Assembly (NCBI GenBank): GCA_963575745.1
Contig: CAUYUJ010015948.1
Coordinates: 959,181 to 1,023,180 of the forward strand
Source of the DNA: Prorocentrum cordatum
Lineage: Eukaryota; Sar; Dinophyceae; Prorocentrales; Prorocentraceae
Direction of reading: 5' to 3'
DNA length: 64,000 nucleotides
Shown: positions 43,004-54,529 of the stretch, one piece after another
Numbering within the stretch: the stretch's first letter is position 1
How the letters are laid out: each line of letters begins with the position of its first letter
Made by a program: the position numbers and the translations under genes
Notes under the pieces: model-generated
Told to the model about the DNA's origin: nothing
Databases searched by the model: none
What the model saw: only the letters and a program-made list of their open reading frames with translations

Positions 43004-46000
43004 CTAACCAACGGGCAGCGCGTGCGACGTGTCCCCAGGAGGGGCGTGCTCGATGCCCAGGACGAGCGGCAAATGGTCCGTGGGCATCGTCTGCCGGCAG
43101 ACGCGTCCATCCTCGGTGCGGTGAGGCCCGCGCTTGTGGCCCGGGAGCGCGGCCAGCGGCGTGAGCGAGGAGCCCCCGCCCAGCCACACGCTGTTGCGGC
43201 ATCTCGTCGATGGCTCATGGCTGCCGCCGCTGCCCCAGCAGAGGCTCGTCCAGGCCAGCTCTGCCCCGAGCACCTCGCGATGCGCACTGCGGAGGCCTGG
43301 ACACCCCGCGGCCTGCATCGCTCGGCCGACGTCCGCCGCCTCGGCCCCAAACGTGCCGCTCAAAATGCACGGGGGCCGCAAGTACCCCTTCACGGCGGAG
43401 AGCTGGGCCGAGAGGTCGGCCTCGGAGGCCTCGAGGGAGCATGCGGTGAGCTGCCAAGAGACTCCTGGGCTACGGCGCGGCTCCAGAACCACGCTGACAG
43501 CGCCCCCTGCGCTGACGGCCCATCCCACCGCTTTCCACTTGCGGCGGAGCCAGAAGACAACGTTGGCAGAGCCCCATTCGCGTGAGTGCCCCTGTAGATC
43601 CAAAGCTGGCGCTGCGAGCCATTCGAAGTCGTCCTTCTCCAGCCTGGCAACCAACGCCGCTAACAACGTGCCCTCCGTTGGCCAGGCTGTTGTCCCGCAA
43701 TCCAGGGTGCCGCTGCGGCACGCAGGCCTCTGGAGGCCAGACTCGCACTGCTGAACACAAAGCACATCGGCCGTGAAGGCGAGCAACTGGCGGATGATGA
43801 GCCGATGCCGCTTGGCGCGCGCGAACTTGGGGGCGGCCTGGCCCGCGTCGCCGGCAGAACCCAGCGCGCCCGCGGCGCAGCCGAGGGCGTACGAGACAAG
43901 GACGCTGCCCGACGGAGGGATCGGCGGGAGCTGCTCTTGCCTCGCAAGGAAGGTCTCCGACATCCACGCTGGGGCGCACAACGCAATCACTGGTAGCCTA
44001 AAGTCTGGCACGTAGACGAGCTCCACGAAGAGTTCCTCGTCTCGCAATCTCGACACGAACCGAACGTTCTTGCACGCCACGGAGCACACCCTCTCAAGGA
44101 ATGCGTACCTCGTTTTGCGCGCCAATCCTCCCAAACTCGTATAGACACGCTTGAAGTCCTGCATGAGACGGGAAACACTCCAACGCCAAGTCGTGCTGCC
44201 CGAAGGGTCCGTCTCAACCTCCGCCGTGTAAAGCAGCATACGGTTGTGCTGAAGGGAGAAGGGTTCGAAGTAGTGATCCATAAGCTCCTGGAACAGTTTG
44301 ACGTCCCTAGGGCTGAACGTGAACCTGTCACCCCACATTAAGTTGTGCTCCTTGCCAACTCTCCTGAATGCTGGGTGGGCCTCAGGTGCAGCTGGGAGGC
44401 TCAGAACATGGCCTGACCGCGACTTTACCATGTTGCTGCCAGGCTCCACCACTAGTTCCTGAGATGACGCCAACATCTTGGTCGCCTCCGCCACGCTAAT
44501 CTTTGCCTGAGAATCTCCAAGAAGGAACTGGGAGTAATTCCCAAGGAACCAGGAGACCGGTACCCTGTGACCATGCTTCCTGAGCTCAACGAAAAGCCGC
44601 GGGTCCCCGCGACGAATCCCGTGATCGCGCATAAGCTTCTCCATGCCGAGCAGGAACCGCTCTGGAACGGCGCGCAGCGTGATGGCGTCGGCAGTCGGAT
44701 CGACATCGAAGAGCGGGCATGGCTTCAAGGACTCGAGCAGAGGTCGGTGTGGCATCTGTGCCTCGCTGTAGATCGCCCGCACGTGCTCATTGCCGAACAA
44801 CTCCGCCACTGGAATGCTCTCGCCAGCAGGCAGCCCAGACACGTACTCCTCCACGAACGCTTGCAACTGTTCGCAAGGGGGTCTGACTCCGATAGACAAG
44901 CAAGAATCCGCGGAGAGGTTGACCCGCGGATCGTCCATCGTTTCCCACACAGGCTCGAGTGCCTTGGAAACGTCCCTGTCTGCCACCCTCCAGAGAGCTT
45001 TCGCCGAATTGTAGCAGGCTTCGCGCAGCACGGCGAAGTGTTCCAGGAGCGTCTGGGCCATGACTCGGCCAGGCGCGACCTCCTCGAGGCGATACTCCTT
45101 CGCGCGTCTCAGCGCTTCCTTCACGAATGCGACGATCCAGCGCCGCCGGCAAATGACCCCACCCCACCTCTCCAAGCCGAATGGGAGCGGCGGGGCTGGA
45201 GGCATCGGCAGAACTTTCCCTGCCTGCGAGACCGCCCGGAAAGACCCCGTGGTGGGGCAGCTGACCATGCCGCCCTCCGCGAGCAGCTCGGCTGGCAACT
45301 GCCCCGTCTTGAGCAACGCCTGGCGCATCCGCTCCGCGGCGCAGGCGCTGGCCACGGCGGCGTCGCCGCCAGCAGGACAGTTGAAGAAAGCGTCCATGCC
45401 CTCGAAGCCAGCGCGCATGTCGGCAGGCAGCGGGCAGACCACCGTCGCCATTCGCCCGCCCTCGCCCTCGGGCCGCGACCATCCGAGGGCGTACGCGTGG
45501 AAGAACGCCCGCGCGCCACCGCCCTCCGCGCCGTGCTCCGCGTCGCCGGCCGCTGGCCGCCCCCACGCCAAGGCGAGCAGCCCGCGCTCTGCGCCGCAAG
45601 CGCTGCCTGCGGCCTTGATCAGCACGAGGGTGCAGCGCTCGCTTCCCGCCTGTGCGCTCCAGCCCTCCGCAGCCTTGCGCCTGTACACGGCGAGAGTGGA
45701 CGCCTCGAAGGCGCCATCCTCGCGGTTGGCCCCCGCGAGCTCGCCGCCGGGCGGCGGCTCCCCGTCGACCAGCGCCAGGGAGTAGGAGATCAGCTTCCCC
45801 TCGCGCAGCGTGCTGAGGAGGCGGTGCTGGGCACGGCGACTGCCCGCCACGAGGGCCCAGCCCGAGGCGATGGGGCCCTGCGAGAGCACCACGTGCTGCT
45901 CCCGTCGGCGGCGCAACTTAGGGAAGGCGAAGAGGGGCTCCACCCAGCCGCTGGCCAGCAGACCCTCTGCCGAGGTGGTGCCGCTGCCCGCAGCGACGGG

Positions 46001-46455
46001 GCAACACGCGTCCCAGCCGGCGGGCTTCGACACGACTGCGAAGTCTGGCCCGTCCACCAGCAGCGCGGGCGGATCCTTGCGCTGCAAGAACTGCCGGTGC
46101 TGGGGCTGCTGCGCTGGGCCGCCAGACTCCGCCGACGCCGCCGCGAGCGCCGTGGATGGGCTGCTGCTCTGGCCTTCCTCGTCGCTGCTATCGCTCTGCG
46201 AGCCGTCGCGCGAAGCGGACTCGGAGGACAGCTGCCCAGAAGATCTCTCAGAGCGTGGCGAAATGGGCCCACCGCCGCCCGGGCTGCCGCGCCGGGCCCG
46301 CTTCGGCGGGGGGACTGCGCAGGGCACCGCTGCACCCGGCTGTGCAGGCGCTGGGGCTGGGCCGTGGTAGTAGGGGCAGAATGTAAATTTCCCATTGCGG
46401 CACCTCTCGGAGAACAACTGCGTAAACATAAACTTTTTGAGGTCCACGTGGATTT
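43004..46455 (-). CDS. Gene E exon 2: degenerate RluA-like domain, winged-helix-like repeats, degenerate EEP/CCR4-like domain
   Basis: An uninterrupted frame of about 1,150 codons. Near the start is CRNGKFTFCPYYHG (CCCH-like remnant), then an acidic, Ser-rich linker. The RluA-like pseudouridine synthase region has FAVVSKPAGWDAC, then VLSQGPIASGWALVAGSRRA where active enzymes have HRLDxxTSG; the catalytic Asp is absent. The middle has two winged-helix-like stretches (IPVAELFGNEHVRAIYSEAQ; HGHRVPVSWFLGNYSQFLLG). The C-terminal ~270 residues resemble CCR4-type EEP nucleases: LLAFTADVLCVQQCES, SANVVFWLRRKW, PCILSGTFG, CRNSVWL and TDHLPLVL, but catalytic Glu (QE) and Asp-Asn (GDFN) are replaced by QQC and GTFG. 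It is probably an RNA-binding or regulatory protein with dead enzyme folds (inference). Stop TAG at 43,004-43,006. Confidence 0.8.
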
Positions 46456-46569
46456 CTTAGGTCGGCGCTGGGACCCCCCCTGTCCTGGCGCGCGGAGCGC
46501 GCTTGGGGCGGCACCAGGAACGCCGCCACGAGGGCTCCAACGCCGACCCAAGAAATCCGCGCGGACCTC
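46439..46569. mobile_element. Introner-like inverted-repeat element forming the gene E intron
   Basis: 29-bp terminal inverted repeats: GAGGTCCACGTGGATTTCTT and 9 more bases at 46,439-46,467, and the complement at 46,541-46,569, 26 of 29 matching. The total is 131 bp. On the minus strand the GT donor and AG acceptor both lie inside the repeat arms, and the predicted intron is 111 nt. Confidence 0.7.
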
Positions 46570-46933
46570 CAGACGTTTCCGTGTGTGCCGCTTCCTGCTC
46601 TTCGAGCCTCTCCTCAGTGCACTGCCGCACCGAAAGGTCGTCGAGGATGCGCTTGGCGTCGCGCTCGTCGGCGGGGTGCCATCGCGGGCAGCCGGCGCCG
46701 TCGCAGGCGCCCCACAGGGCCTTGAAGCAGAGCGGGCGCACGCGGGCCCTGCGCGACCGCAGCGCGACCCACCCCTCCGACGGAGGTCCTGGCTGCCCGT
46801 CGTCCTCCCGCTGCCTCGGCTGGGCTGGCCGCCGTGGGCTTCCGCCTGGGCATGATGGAAATACATCGCACCCCGTATTGGCGGGTATCGGGGGCGACGC
46901 TGGGGGCGAATAGCTCATGGGAGAACAATACAT
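46567..46933 (-). CDS. Gene E exon 1: N-terminus with CCCH zinc finger
   Basis: ATG at 46,931-46,933 (a second in-frame ATG at 46,916-46,918). A Pro/Ser/Arg-rich lead is followed by RPLCFKALWGACDGAGCPRW and HP, a C-x7-C-x4-C-x3-H CCCH zinc finger, usually RNA-binding. A charged helix (RDAKRILDDLSVRQCTEERL) follows. The exon ends in phase 1 (...TETSG, G|GTCCGC). Removing 46,456-46,566 (111 nt, GT-AG) joins TETSG to EIHVDLKKFMF in frame and removes the in-frame TAA; the joined coding sequence is 3,819 nt, or 1,272 residues. Confidence 0.65.
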
Positions 46934-47079
46934 GTATCCAAAGGAGCAGATGGCCCATGCCTTCGGCGAGGCTCCCGGGCGATTACGTGTAATGCCCGCC
47001 CCTCGGTTGGTCGCCCCTTTCGTCGCCCCCGAGGGTACGAGTGAGGGTGCGGCGGGGTCGTCGGCAGTCTGCGAGGCTC

Positions 47080-47270
47080 TGGAAAATTCCGCCGCAGGCG
47101 CCGATATCTTTCACACATTATTCAACGAGCCCGCCGCAGGCGCCGATTTTCTCGTCAAAGCAACGTGGGTGGGTAGCGGATGGGTCGCGGGTGGGTCGTG
47201 GGAGGGTCGCGCGGTGGGTCGCGAGGCGGGTCGCGGGGTGGGTCGCGGGTGGGCCGCGGATGGGACGACG
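47080..47270. repeat. Short repeats: CCGCCGCAGGCGCCGAT pair and GGGTCGCGGGT minisatellite
   Basis: A direct repeat (CCGCAGGCGCCGAT) occurs at about 47,093 and 47,132. 47,165-47,265 is a tandem of an ~11-bp unit (GGGTCGCGGGT). The complementary version (ACCCACCCGCG) is at 55,590-55,795. Confidence 0.8.
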
Positions 47271-47619
47271 ACAACAACAACGAGAGCAACAACAACAATC
47301 ATTTCAAGTCCGTTCGCTCTCATATGCTCGCGTGCCGTTCATCATGTATCTCCCAAGCCATTGATACCCGCTCTCTTCGTCTTTGATCGCGCCCCATTTG
47401 GGGGGGGTAGATCTTCCTTCCCTGCAACGTGTAATTGGCGCAGCCCTCTCAGTAGGAAGATGAATAGTCATGGCAAAAAGAAAAAGCGATGAGAAAGGGA
47501 GTGGGGGAAGGCAGGGTGGAGGGAAGGGGGCGAGGGCGGGAGGGAAAAGATGAGGACGAGAGGGATTAGCAATAGGGCTTAGCAAGAGGGGACGGCAAGC
47601 GAGCGTCAAGCGAGAGCGC

Positions 47620-48060
47620 GGTTCATGAGTAAATGTTATGAGGAGGTCCCGAGCGAGAACGCGATTCCAGATCGCCGGCAGAGCGATTCATGAATACAAT
47701 GTGCTGGCGACTCAGGAGAAAGCGCGATTCATTGATACACTGTAACGAAAGAGGAAATATCGAGCGGAAGCAAGTGAATTCTCATGTCTAAGCAATAGCT
47801 ATTGTTGATGCCCCCCCGCCCGGTACTAATTGTTTTTTTTCCCAGGGCCCGCATCCTGTTTTCTACGATGGCAGATCTTCGGCCTCAGACTGTGCTCCTG
47901 GCCTCTGGTTTACCACAGATACTTCTTCACAGTTTACTCAATGTCGCGCTCTCGCGCGGGACTTCCTACGATTTATCAACAGATCGCGCTCTCGCAATAC
48001 ACTTTCTGATGATTTACTTGCAGTGCGCGGATCGCTCGAGACTTCCTGCGCTTCATGCAG
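47620..48060. repeat. Dispersed CGCGCTCTCG minisatellite, inverted pair
   Basis: 47,620-47,760 carries it as GAGAACGCGATTC / GAGAAAGCGCGATTCATTGA, and 47,930-48,060 carries the opposite orientation (ATGTCGCGCTCTCGCGCGGG, ACTTCCTACGATTTATC). The two arms could form a large hairpin around 47.85 kb. Confidence 0.65.
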
Positions 48061-48351
48061 GATTGACGCTTCAGCGACCCGCCCGCTCGACCACGCAGAC
48101 GCCTTTCCGAGGGCGGCTGGACGGTTTGTCCCCCCACCTGCCGCCGTGGGGGCTTTTGTCCGACCTGGGACAGGCGTCCCCGATGGCGGAACCGTTCTTC
48201 GCTCGCTACAACCAGCAAATATCATGACGGAAACGGTTCTGGGATGCCCGGGCCTTCCCCGGGACCGCTGACAAAACAGAACATGAGAGCGGCGAGAAAA
48301 CACCAAGACCTCCTGTCTTCGAGGATCGGCTACACGCATGATGACCCCTGG

Positions 48352-48480
48352 GCAAGAGTGACGTGACCTTCGGCCTGCGGCGTGACGAGCGCTGCACGCG
48401 GTGCGACAGTAGCGGCCTGCTTTGGCACACCCGCGCCCCCAAAAAGCCGCGCACAAGAAGTCACTCTGGCGAAGGGCCAC
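48352..48480. mobile_element. Inverted-repeat element (MITE/introner-like), family 1
   Basis: The right end, read on the minus strand (GTGGCCCTTCGCCAGAGTGA, then CTTCTTGTGCGCGGCTTTTT), aligns almost base for base with the left end of the element at 17,002. The left arm (AAGAGTGACGTGACC) is shorter. Confidence 0.65.
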
Positions 48481-48505
48481 AATCTACAGGTATATAGGTG
48501 TGTCT

Positions 48506-48716
48506 ATATATATATATATATATACACAAACCTACCTGCCTGCCTGCCTGCCTGCCAGCCTGCCTGCCTGCATACATATATACCTTACCTACCTACCTAC
48601 CTACGTACATCCATCCATCCATCCATCCATCCATCCATCCATCCATCCATCCATCCATCCATCCATGCACACACATACATACATACATACATACATACAT
48701 ACACACATACATACTC
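48506..48716. repeat. Compound microsatellite
   Basis: (TA)n, then (CCTG)n, (CTAC)n, (CATC)n of about 16 units and (CATA)n in sequence. Confidence 0.95.
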
Positions 48717-48734
48717 GTGCAGCTGAAGAGATAG

Positions 48735-48935
48735 AGGCCTCCTGGATGGGGTCCCAGTAGATGGGATCGGGGGCCACGCCGCATCGGCGATGCATCGGCT
48801 ATACATCGGGGATGCATCGGCGAGGCATCCGCGACGTCGGCGGTACAACGGCGACGCCGGCGTGGAGAAAACCGGGCTCCACATCGAGCCGCACCGCTGC
48901 TGCATCGGCGATGCGGAGCGATCCTCCGACCATCT
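48735..48935. repeat. CGATGCATCGG repeat block
   Basis: Diverged relative of the 57-bp repeat at 40,935-41,100, including the shared left flank. CGATGCATCGG and GATGCATCGGCGA occur several times. Confidence 0.7.
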
Positions 48936-48939
48936 GCTC

Positions 48940-50480
48940 CGACCCCCATCTGGGCGGCCGAGGGGAGAGCCCTTCTGACCCTCACGCCGGCCGCCCGCTC
49001 CAGCCCTGCGGGGCTGCGGCCAGCGGCCCCTGGCTGGTGGCGGCGGCAGCGCGGCGAGGGCCCGCAGCCCGGCGCCCGGACCCACCGCGATGCCTGGCAG
49101 GGGCGAGCAAGCGCCGCTGCTCTCGGAGCTCTCGGACCGGCACCGCCTGCGCCGGGCCGCGGGCGACACGCGCAGCGCGTGGCGGGCGACCACGGTCTCG
49201 GCCAGCGGCGTGGCCGACAAGGCCTCGTCAGAGGCAGCCAGAGGTGGCCCTGGCCCGGGGTGCCCCCCCGCGTCGCGCGACGTGAGAGGCCCGCGCTTAT
49301 TGCACAGGTCGGCGCCAGGCTTCCGAAATCGGGTCGGATTTCCGAGCATGTGTGCTGATGTGCGAACTAGACCCACGCGCGCGCTTTGCGCGCGCTCAGG
49401 TTCTGGTCGCAACTGCGCCGCGTTTTAACGCTCCCGCTTCCTATCGTCTGATCGGCGACATCGCGAAATTCGCTGCACGTGGGCGTTGCAGAGTCTCCAT
49501 CCGTCTCGGCCCCCTCCCCCTCCCCCTCCGTCGTCCTCGTCCTTCTCCTCGTCCTCCTCCTCCTCCTCCTCGTTCTCCTTCTCCTCATCATCCTCCCCGT
49601 GCTCCTGCTCCTGCTCCTGCTCTCCTCCTCATTCCCTCATCCTCCTCCTCGTTACTCAATGTTCACTCTTCATCGTCCTCTTCCTAAATTTCCTCCTGCT
49701 TTTCCTCCTCCTTCTCCGCCTTTTCTTTCTGTCCCATGTCCTGCTCCTCTTCCTCCTCCTCAACTGCTTTTGCAGCTACTCCGATTCATCCCTCCTCCTG
49801 CTTCCGAATGTTCCCAGAGAGGTGTCCAGAAACATATGGGCAGCTGTTCTCCACCGCCCTGGCAGGAATCGTGGCCCAAAGGGAGCTCCACCTACGGCCC
49901 CATAGAGAAGGTTCGCATGCCGTCTTCACGCCCATTTCGGCACACCCCTCACACGGATCGCGCCACACAGGGACTCCACCGACGGCTCCAACAGGAGGGA
50001 TCGCATGGCGTCCATCCGCATATTTCGGCACACCCTTGACAAGAATCCAACCCGCAAGGGTCCCGATCTGGCATTCAAAGCAATTTCGTATGGCCACGCC
50101 CGTTTCGGCGCCGATACACGCGGATCGCGCTCCACAAGGAGCTCCACCTACGGCCTCAGTGGGCGCGCTCGTGCGGCGGCGGCCACCACCTTCACGCGGA
50201 TCGCGCCCCACAGGAAGCTCAGCGTGCCTACGCGCGCTAACTCCGCAGCGACACTCTATCCGGTCTACTCCGCGTCGCGCAGTACTTGAAAAGAGAGCCG
50301 CGCCCTGCGCTACATGCAGCTGCATAGGGGTGGGCTCTTACTTACAAGAGTACATGAACACAGACATACAATCGTGCATGCATACATCATACACATACAT
50401 ACACATAGAAACAACACCTGTGCCGATCTGGCGGCGCCCCGAGAACGGGTCCGGGTTGTGGACCAGAGGCCTCTCGTAGA
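48940..50480. other. No gene seen; pyrimidine tracts
   Basis: 49,505-49,800 is CTC/CCT-rich. 49,850-50,290 has repeated CGGCACACCC / GATCGCGCCACACAGG / GCTCCACCTACGGCC phrases, suggesting a diverged tandem repeat of about 120 bp. Open frames are repeat-driven. Confidence 0.5.
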
Positions 50481-50489
50481 TGCATATGA

Positions 50490-51055
50490 AGACTTCTTGG
50501 GAAGTCTCCCAGAGACCTGCTTGGGTGCTCTTGGGGTTCTCCTGAAGGCTTCCTGGGGGCCTCCTGGGGCCTCTTGGGGGCCTCTTGGGGGCCTCCTTGG
50601 GACCTCTTGGGGCCTCTTGGGAGCCTCTTGGGGACTCCTGGCGGCCTCTCGGGGCCAAGGCTCGAAAATTGAAGTTGGCTTACCCCCTCTGGGACCCCTC
50701 ACGGGCCTGTCCTTGGGCGCTCTTGGGCCATCTTGGGGGCCTCCTGGGCAGTGTTGGGCCCTTCTTCGGCCGTCCTGGAGCTCTCTTGGGGACCTCCTGG
50801 GCCGTCTTGTGAGTCTCTTGGGCAGTCGTGGACGCTGTGAAAGCCCACGAGGCGAACCTGCTAAAACTATAAGTTTCCCAAAAGGGTGGGGCGGTTTTTG
50901 CTCTTGGGGCCTCTTGGGGGGCCTCTTGGGGGTGTCTTGGGGCGTCGTGGGGTGCCTTGGCGCTGTCGCGGTGTCATCTGGGGCCGTCTTGGAGCTCTCG
51001 TGGGGCGCGTTTGGGGGCCTTGAGGGCCAGTCGCAGGCTGTCGTGGGTGGTCCTG
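50490..51055. repeat. TCTTGG-type minisatellite
   Basis: Units such as CCTCTTGGGGGCCTCTTGGG; complementary to the array at 36,240-36,870. Confidence 0.85.
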
Positions 51056-51949
51056 GAAGACTCTCAGGCTTTCTGGGACCTCCGAGGGGAGGTCCCTGGG
51101 GAGAAGGGACACCGTCGTACAAGGGAAGGGGCCGCCCCTGGGCCCCGGGCCCGGGATCTCCCTGACATGTATCTTCGGGGATGGGCAGAGCCCCCTTTTG
51201 CAAAGCGTGGTTTAGTGAAAACGACCTCGGGCCAAAACCTGGCGGGCACAAGCCTGGAAAATGACGGCGGCGGCGCCCTCTCGAGAACCGAAAACGGACA
51301 ATCCACTAATCGACGTGTCAGGGTGGGGGTTCTGCCCACCCCCGATGATATGCATGTTCTCTGTCCGAGCCACCTGTGCAGCTCCTGGGGCCCCCGCTGG
51401 GCCCTGCGAGGGGGAACCCTGGAGGCCACCCGGCCCTCCCTGGAAGAGCAGGGGCCGCCTCCCAGGGGGGCGCTCCCGACCCCTTCTCTGGGGGCAGCAA
51501 AGCGTTACGGCCACCTTCTGTTCATGGCCCCGGGGCACGACGAGACCGAGGCCCAGATTGATGGAATGACGGACTTGAAGAAATCAGTCCTTCTGATGCC
51601 TGTGCCTCGGAAAGAAGCCTATCACCGAGGCCGTTCTTTCATCCCGAGCCGCTCTCCTGGCCACGAGGCCCCCAGAGGCAGAAACCCGCCAACAACCGTC
51701 CGTCACGCTTCTTCCACGGCGTGTTGAGTAGAACGTGGAAGATGTTAAAATGCGATCGGCTCGGGATACATTCAACAAACATCTAGGGTATTGAGGGGCC
51801 CCAGTCTCGGGAGCCCATGCAGAACAACAGGAACTCCGGGAAATCCTGGAGACCTTGGATATCAGGAATCGTACCATGCTCATAGCCTCGTGCTCCTCTG
51901 ATTCGACGACTGGGCTGATGGGGGCCAGCGGCCATCTCTGGCTACACGC
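51056..51949. other. No supported gene
   Basis: A plus-strand frame stays open to 51,727, but it begins in the minisatellite and shows no recognisable motif. Confidence 0.5.
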
Positions 51950-52287
51950 AGGAGTGACCCTGGGTCGAGTGACCTTTGCTGCGCTGCGTTCTGGGGTCCC
52001 CGCGAGAACCAAGCACGAGCGCGCAGGACGCTACAGCCAACCAATATAGTAAGGATGCGCGGTAAGGTTGCAAGGGCCTTGGAACGCCGTGTTGACGTTT
52101 TCCGTGCGGAGCGCAGCAGAATGCCGAAGGATGCCGCATACCGCAGGGGCAAGGATGCCAGGGTAGCCTTGGAAAGTTGCCCCATCCTTGCTATCATGGT
52201 TGACTGTACCATCGCATCGTGTGCGGCTATCGGGGGACCCCAGTGGGCCCGCACCAAAGGCCACTCCAGCGCAGGGTCACTTACGCG
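51950..52287. mobile_element. Inverted-repeat element (MITE/introner-like), family 1
   Basis: Imperfect ~50-bp terminal inverted repeats: left AGGAGTGACCCTGGGTC, then GAGTGACCTTTGCTGCG and CTGGGGTCCC; the right end on the minus strand has CGTAAGTGACCCTGCGCTGG, then AGTGGCCTTTGGTGCGGG. Same consensus as 17,002-17,185. Confidence 0.7.
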
Positions 52288-54265
52288 TGGTCGAACCCCT
52301 GGGGCCTCGGGGCGCGCGGCGAGGCCGGCGCCGCCATTCAGGACCGCGCCGGCTGGGCGCGGCCGGGCGCCCTTCTCCTCGGCTGCTCCGTGTGCCCCAG
52401 CGCCCGCGGCCGGCGCCGGGGAGGCCGGCATGGCGTGCCCTGCTGAGAGGGGCGCGGGCGGGGCTCTCCAGACACCCGGCGCCTCGAGCAGTGCTCCGAG
52501 GTTCTCGGAGGCCTCGGGCGCTCTCGCAGACTCCCGGAGGCTGCCCAGCCTCGGGATGCTTTCCAGCAGCTGCGCCTCGCCGAGAGCGTTCTGGGGGTGC
52601 CCGAATCATCCCGAACGGCCGTCCAGGACCCGAGTTGTGACCCCAATGCCAGACATCTGGCGCTGGAGCAAAAATGGAGGCGGCCGGCTTGTCGCCGTTT
52701 TCAGCCCTTGCAAATGCAGCGTCGGGCCTCGGGGCCGTCAGAGAACGGCTCGGGATGAGACGTTGTCCTCCAGGGAAGGGGGAATGGGTCGAGAGGTCCG
52801 GGGGCCCTCGCATCGGAACAATCGAAGCGGCCGGGTGTCTGGGTCGGACTGGTTCGGGGCCCAGGGAGGTGGCCTGACGTGGCGAGATACAATAATTTGC
52901 TTGAGAAGCTGGGGGTCTCTGGCGGACCAGAGCGGGCTTGGAGCAAAACGGTTATGGACATCGTCATGCTCCTTCCCATCCTCCTTCTCCTTCTCCTCCT
53001 CCTCCTCCTGGCCGTTCCCTTCTCATGTTGTCTTTTTCCGCGGTCGTCGCCCCGGCGGCATGCTATGCATTGCAAGCGGATAGCGTATCGTCCTGCCTCG
53101 TGGGACGGGAGGCTGGGAACAGCTCAGGACGTTGACGCCTGGGAACTGCGGTGGCGTGTCGCGCCGAAACGTGGTGGGCCAGAAGCGGCGATGCGACACG
53201 CTAAGCAAACGCTCCTGACCGTAATACCGCAGACTCGAGGATTCCGTGTGCATGGCACGCGCTCGCGAGCGAACTGACACGGCGTCATCTGGAAGGGTTC
53301 GTCCTTGGAGCTCAGAGGTCACGAACGGGCAGGAGACGGGGCGAGTCTTGCTGCGCGCGCGCGATTCACACTGGTTTGTAAAGACTTTGGCCTGCGGCCA
53401 ACCTCTGCGCCAACTCGGCCGCACCGAGTGAGCGACCTCTGCGCCTCCTGCGCAATCCTCGGTCCGCACCTGCGCATAGAAACTCGCTCAGGACTGGCGC
53501 CAAGTGGGTCGGCAGGGTGGTCGCTCCGCTTCTACAACCCCTCTCCCGCTCCGCTTCTGCCCTTCCCCCCTCCACCTCGAATCACCTTCGACACCGCCAG
53601 GGAGAGGGCTTCCCAACTTCCCAAATGACGGGGCGGGGACTCCAAAGCGCTGGGTCGACCAGTCTTGGGCGGGAGGGCGCACGCAAGGCGGACCAGTGCC
53701 TCAGGAGGAGGACGACGACGAGGGCAAGGAGGAGGGGGGGCGCTCTCCAAACCCTGATCGTGGGCGTGTCGGCACGCTTGCTGCTCCTGGTGAGCGGGCA
53801 CACACACACAACGCGTCGTGGAGCACCCAGGGGCACGAAACCTCGCGGCACGCGTCGCGCGGTCATCTCCGCGCCCTCGCGCCGCCCCTCTGGAGAAGAG
53901 CAACCACTCCCACCTCGACCGCGAACCGCCGCGAGGCGCGGGCCGTCTCCTCGCTCCTGCGGGCTACCTTGCAACGTGTGCGCAGCTTCTCTGCGCTCTT
54001 TGCCACGATGCCGCTTCGTGGTGGACCCCCGGGGAGACCCCCCCTGACAGCCTCTGGGAGGATGGCCGCGAGTCGGCAACGGGTGGGCAACTGCCAACGG
54101 ACGAGAGCACACGGTGTGCTCGAAAATGGTCTGGGGATGTCCCTGAGCTGCCGCAGAGCGGCCCCAAAGAAACACATTGAGTGTATACCTTCCCGTGCCC
54201 CCCATGACTAGCTTTGCCCCCGTCAGCTTCCACCCAGCTAATAATTCCCGCCTGATACTCCCTCA
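52288..54265. other. No supported gene
   Basis: GC-rich unique-looking DNA with overlapping frames on both strands and a short CTC tract (52,975-53,010). No motif seen in any frame. Confidence 0.5.
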
Positions 54266-54269
54266 CCAT

Positions 54270-54390
54270 CCATTCAACAAATAAGCTGTCGCCTGGGACT
54301 GCGTTGCAATATACTCAGGAATCGCGCTCTCGCTTTGGACTTCCTCCAGATTTTCTTGTAATTTGCGCTCTCGCTAGAACGATGTCTTTG
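54270..54390. repeat. Dispersed CGCGCTCTCG minisatellite
   Basis: Two to three diverged units (AGGAATCGCGCTCTCGC, TTTGGACTTCC, TTTGCGCTCTCGC), same family as at 35.8 and 47.6-48.1 kb. Confidence 0.6.
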
Positions 54391-54529
54391 TGCTTCAATT
54401 CGGATCCACGCTTCAACGACACACCTTCTCGACCCGCCCGTCGGGGCCAGCCCGCCCGACCTGCCGTTAGGGGCTGCAATCGCCTCGTCATGCCCTTCGC
54501 CGCTTTCGATGCGCCACGCTGCCCGTGGT

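Noticed and set aside
44567-46855. A 762-codon plus-strand open frame
   Set aside because: Exactly antisense to gene E. Its residue pattern is that of a GC-rich shadow and it has no motifs.
48506-48716. Possible CRISPR-like or regulatory array
   Set aside because: These are simple tetranucleotide repeats without spacers, in a eukaryotic sequence.
50957-51727. A 256-codon plus-strand frame
   Set aside because: Begins inside the TCTTGG minisatellite and shows no recognisable motif or splice signals.
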